Below, piece after piece: positions 12,578 to 12,826 of a DNA stretch of 12,826 bases. The DNA comes from Methylotenera_A sp046598525 (GTDB taxonomy: Bacteria > Pseudomonadota > Gammaproteobacteria > Burkholderiales > Methylophilaceae), in assembly GCA_046598525.1 (NCBI GenBank), contig JBKJIJ010000016.1, forward strand, positions 1-12,826. Reading direction: 5' to 3'. Positions within the stretch are counted from its first letter, which is position 1. Each line of letters opens with the position of its first letter. A program made the translations under genes and the position numbers. The notes under the pieces are model-generated. The model searched no databases. It was not told the origin of the DNA and saw only the letters and a program-made list of their open reading frames with translations.

Positions 12578-12826
12578 CTAAACCTTCGCTTCGACTTCTG
12601 CTTTTAACCGAGCAATTAACTCGGCAATCGGCATAGATCCTAGGTCTTCACCTTTTCTGGTACGCACGGCCACATGTCCTGCTTGCATTTCGCGCTCACC
12701 TGCAACAACCAAGTAAGGCATTTTCTGCATTGAATGTTCGCGTATTTTATAGGTAATCTTCTCATTTCTCAAGTCAAAATCGCATCTAATGCCATTTTTC
12801 TTTAAATTTTCAACCACTTGCATCAC
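12578..12826 (-). CDS. thrS: Threonine-tRNA ligase, C-terminal part
   Basis: Only the last 82 residues are in the window; the rest lies beyond the right edge. They match the anticodon-binding domain of class II synthetases: ENLKKNGIRCDFDLRNEKIT, then YKIREHSMQKMPYLVVAGER and HVAVRTRKGEDLGSMPIAEL. The domain reads the anticodon of tRNA-Thr. The frame is open to the edge, so there is no reason to suspect truncation in the genome. It precedes infC by 48 bases, the standard thrS-infC order. Confidence 0.95.
   Translation of the reverse strand: MMQVVENLKKNGIRCDFDLRNEKITYKIREHSMQKMPYLVVAGEREMQAGHVAVRTRKGEDLGSMPIAELIARLKAEVEAKV

Overview
The window looks like a piece of a low-GC betaproteobacterial chromosome. 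I lean towards a methylotroph of the Methylophilales type, but that is inference from base composition and protein style, not proof. The right half (about 6,550-12,826) is a conserved housekeeping block read on the minus strand: thrS (3' end only), infC, rpmI, rplT, a strong terminator, pheS, pheT, ihfA, a MerR-type regulator gene, a terminator, and a tRNA-Pro(GGG) gene with its own promoter and terminator. It supplies threonyl- and phenylalanyl-tRNA synthetases, initiation factor 3, ribosomal proteins L35 and L20, and the alpha subunit of integration host factor.

The left half (1 to about 6,550) lies on the 3' side of the tRNA-Pro gene, the classic insertion side for integrative elements, and looks accessory. 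It is AT-rich, has long gene-poor stretches, and carries an ArdA antirestriction gene (5,522-6,028) and a 62-residue orphan gene (337-525). Both have a closely similar leader element just upstream of the start codon (551-603 and 6,094-6,134). The leader contains a small hairpin with a compensatory base-pair change and may be a regulatory RNA of the phage C4 kind. No integrase, transposase or attachment-site duplicate is visible.

Between these two mobile-type genes is a self-contained unit. A GAF-LuxR-type regulator gene (4,436-5,230, plus) is divergent from a three-gene minus-strand cluster (4,156 to 1,169). The cluster encodes a secreted EutQ-like cupin without the usual metal-binding histidines, a 483-residue (mature) secreted protein that I do not recognise, and a TorF/TIGR02001-type outer-membrane beta-barrel. 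The shared promoter region holds a perfect 25-bp tandem duplication directly upstream of the best regulator promoter. The simplest reading is a regulated envelope system: two exported proteins plus a porin. The substrate is unknown.

Other points of note: infC appears to start at ATA. A repeat-type element with inverted ends fills the pheS-pheT gap and supplies the sequence just before the pheT start. An 11-bp stem sits directly before the ribosome binding site of the unknown secreted protein.
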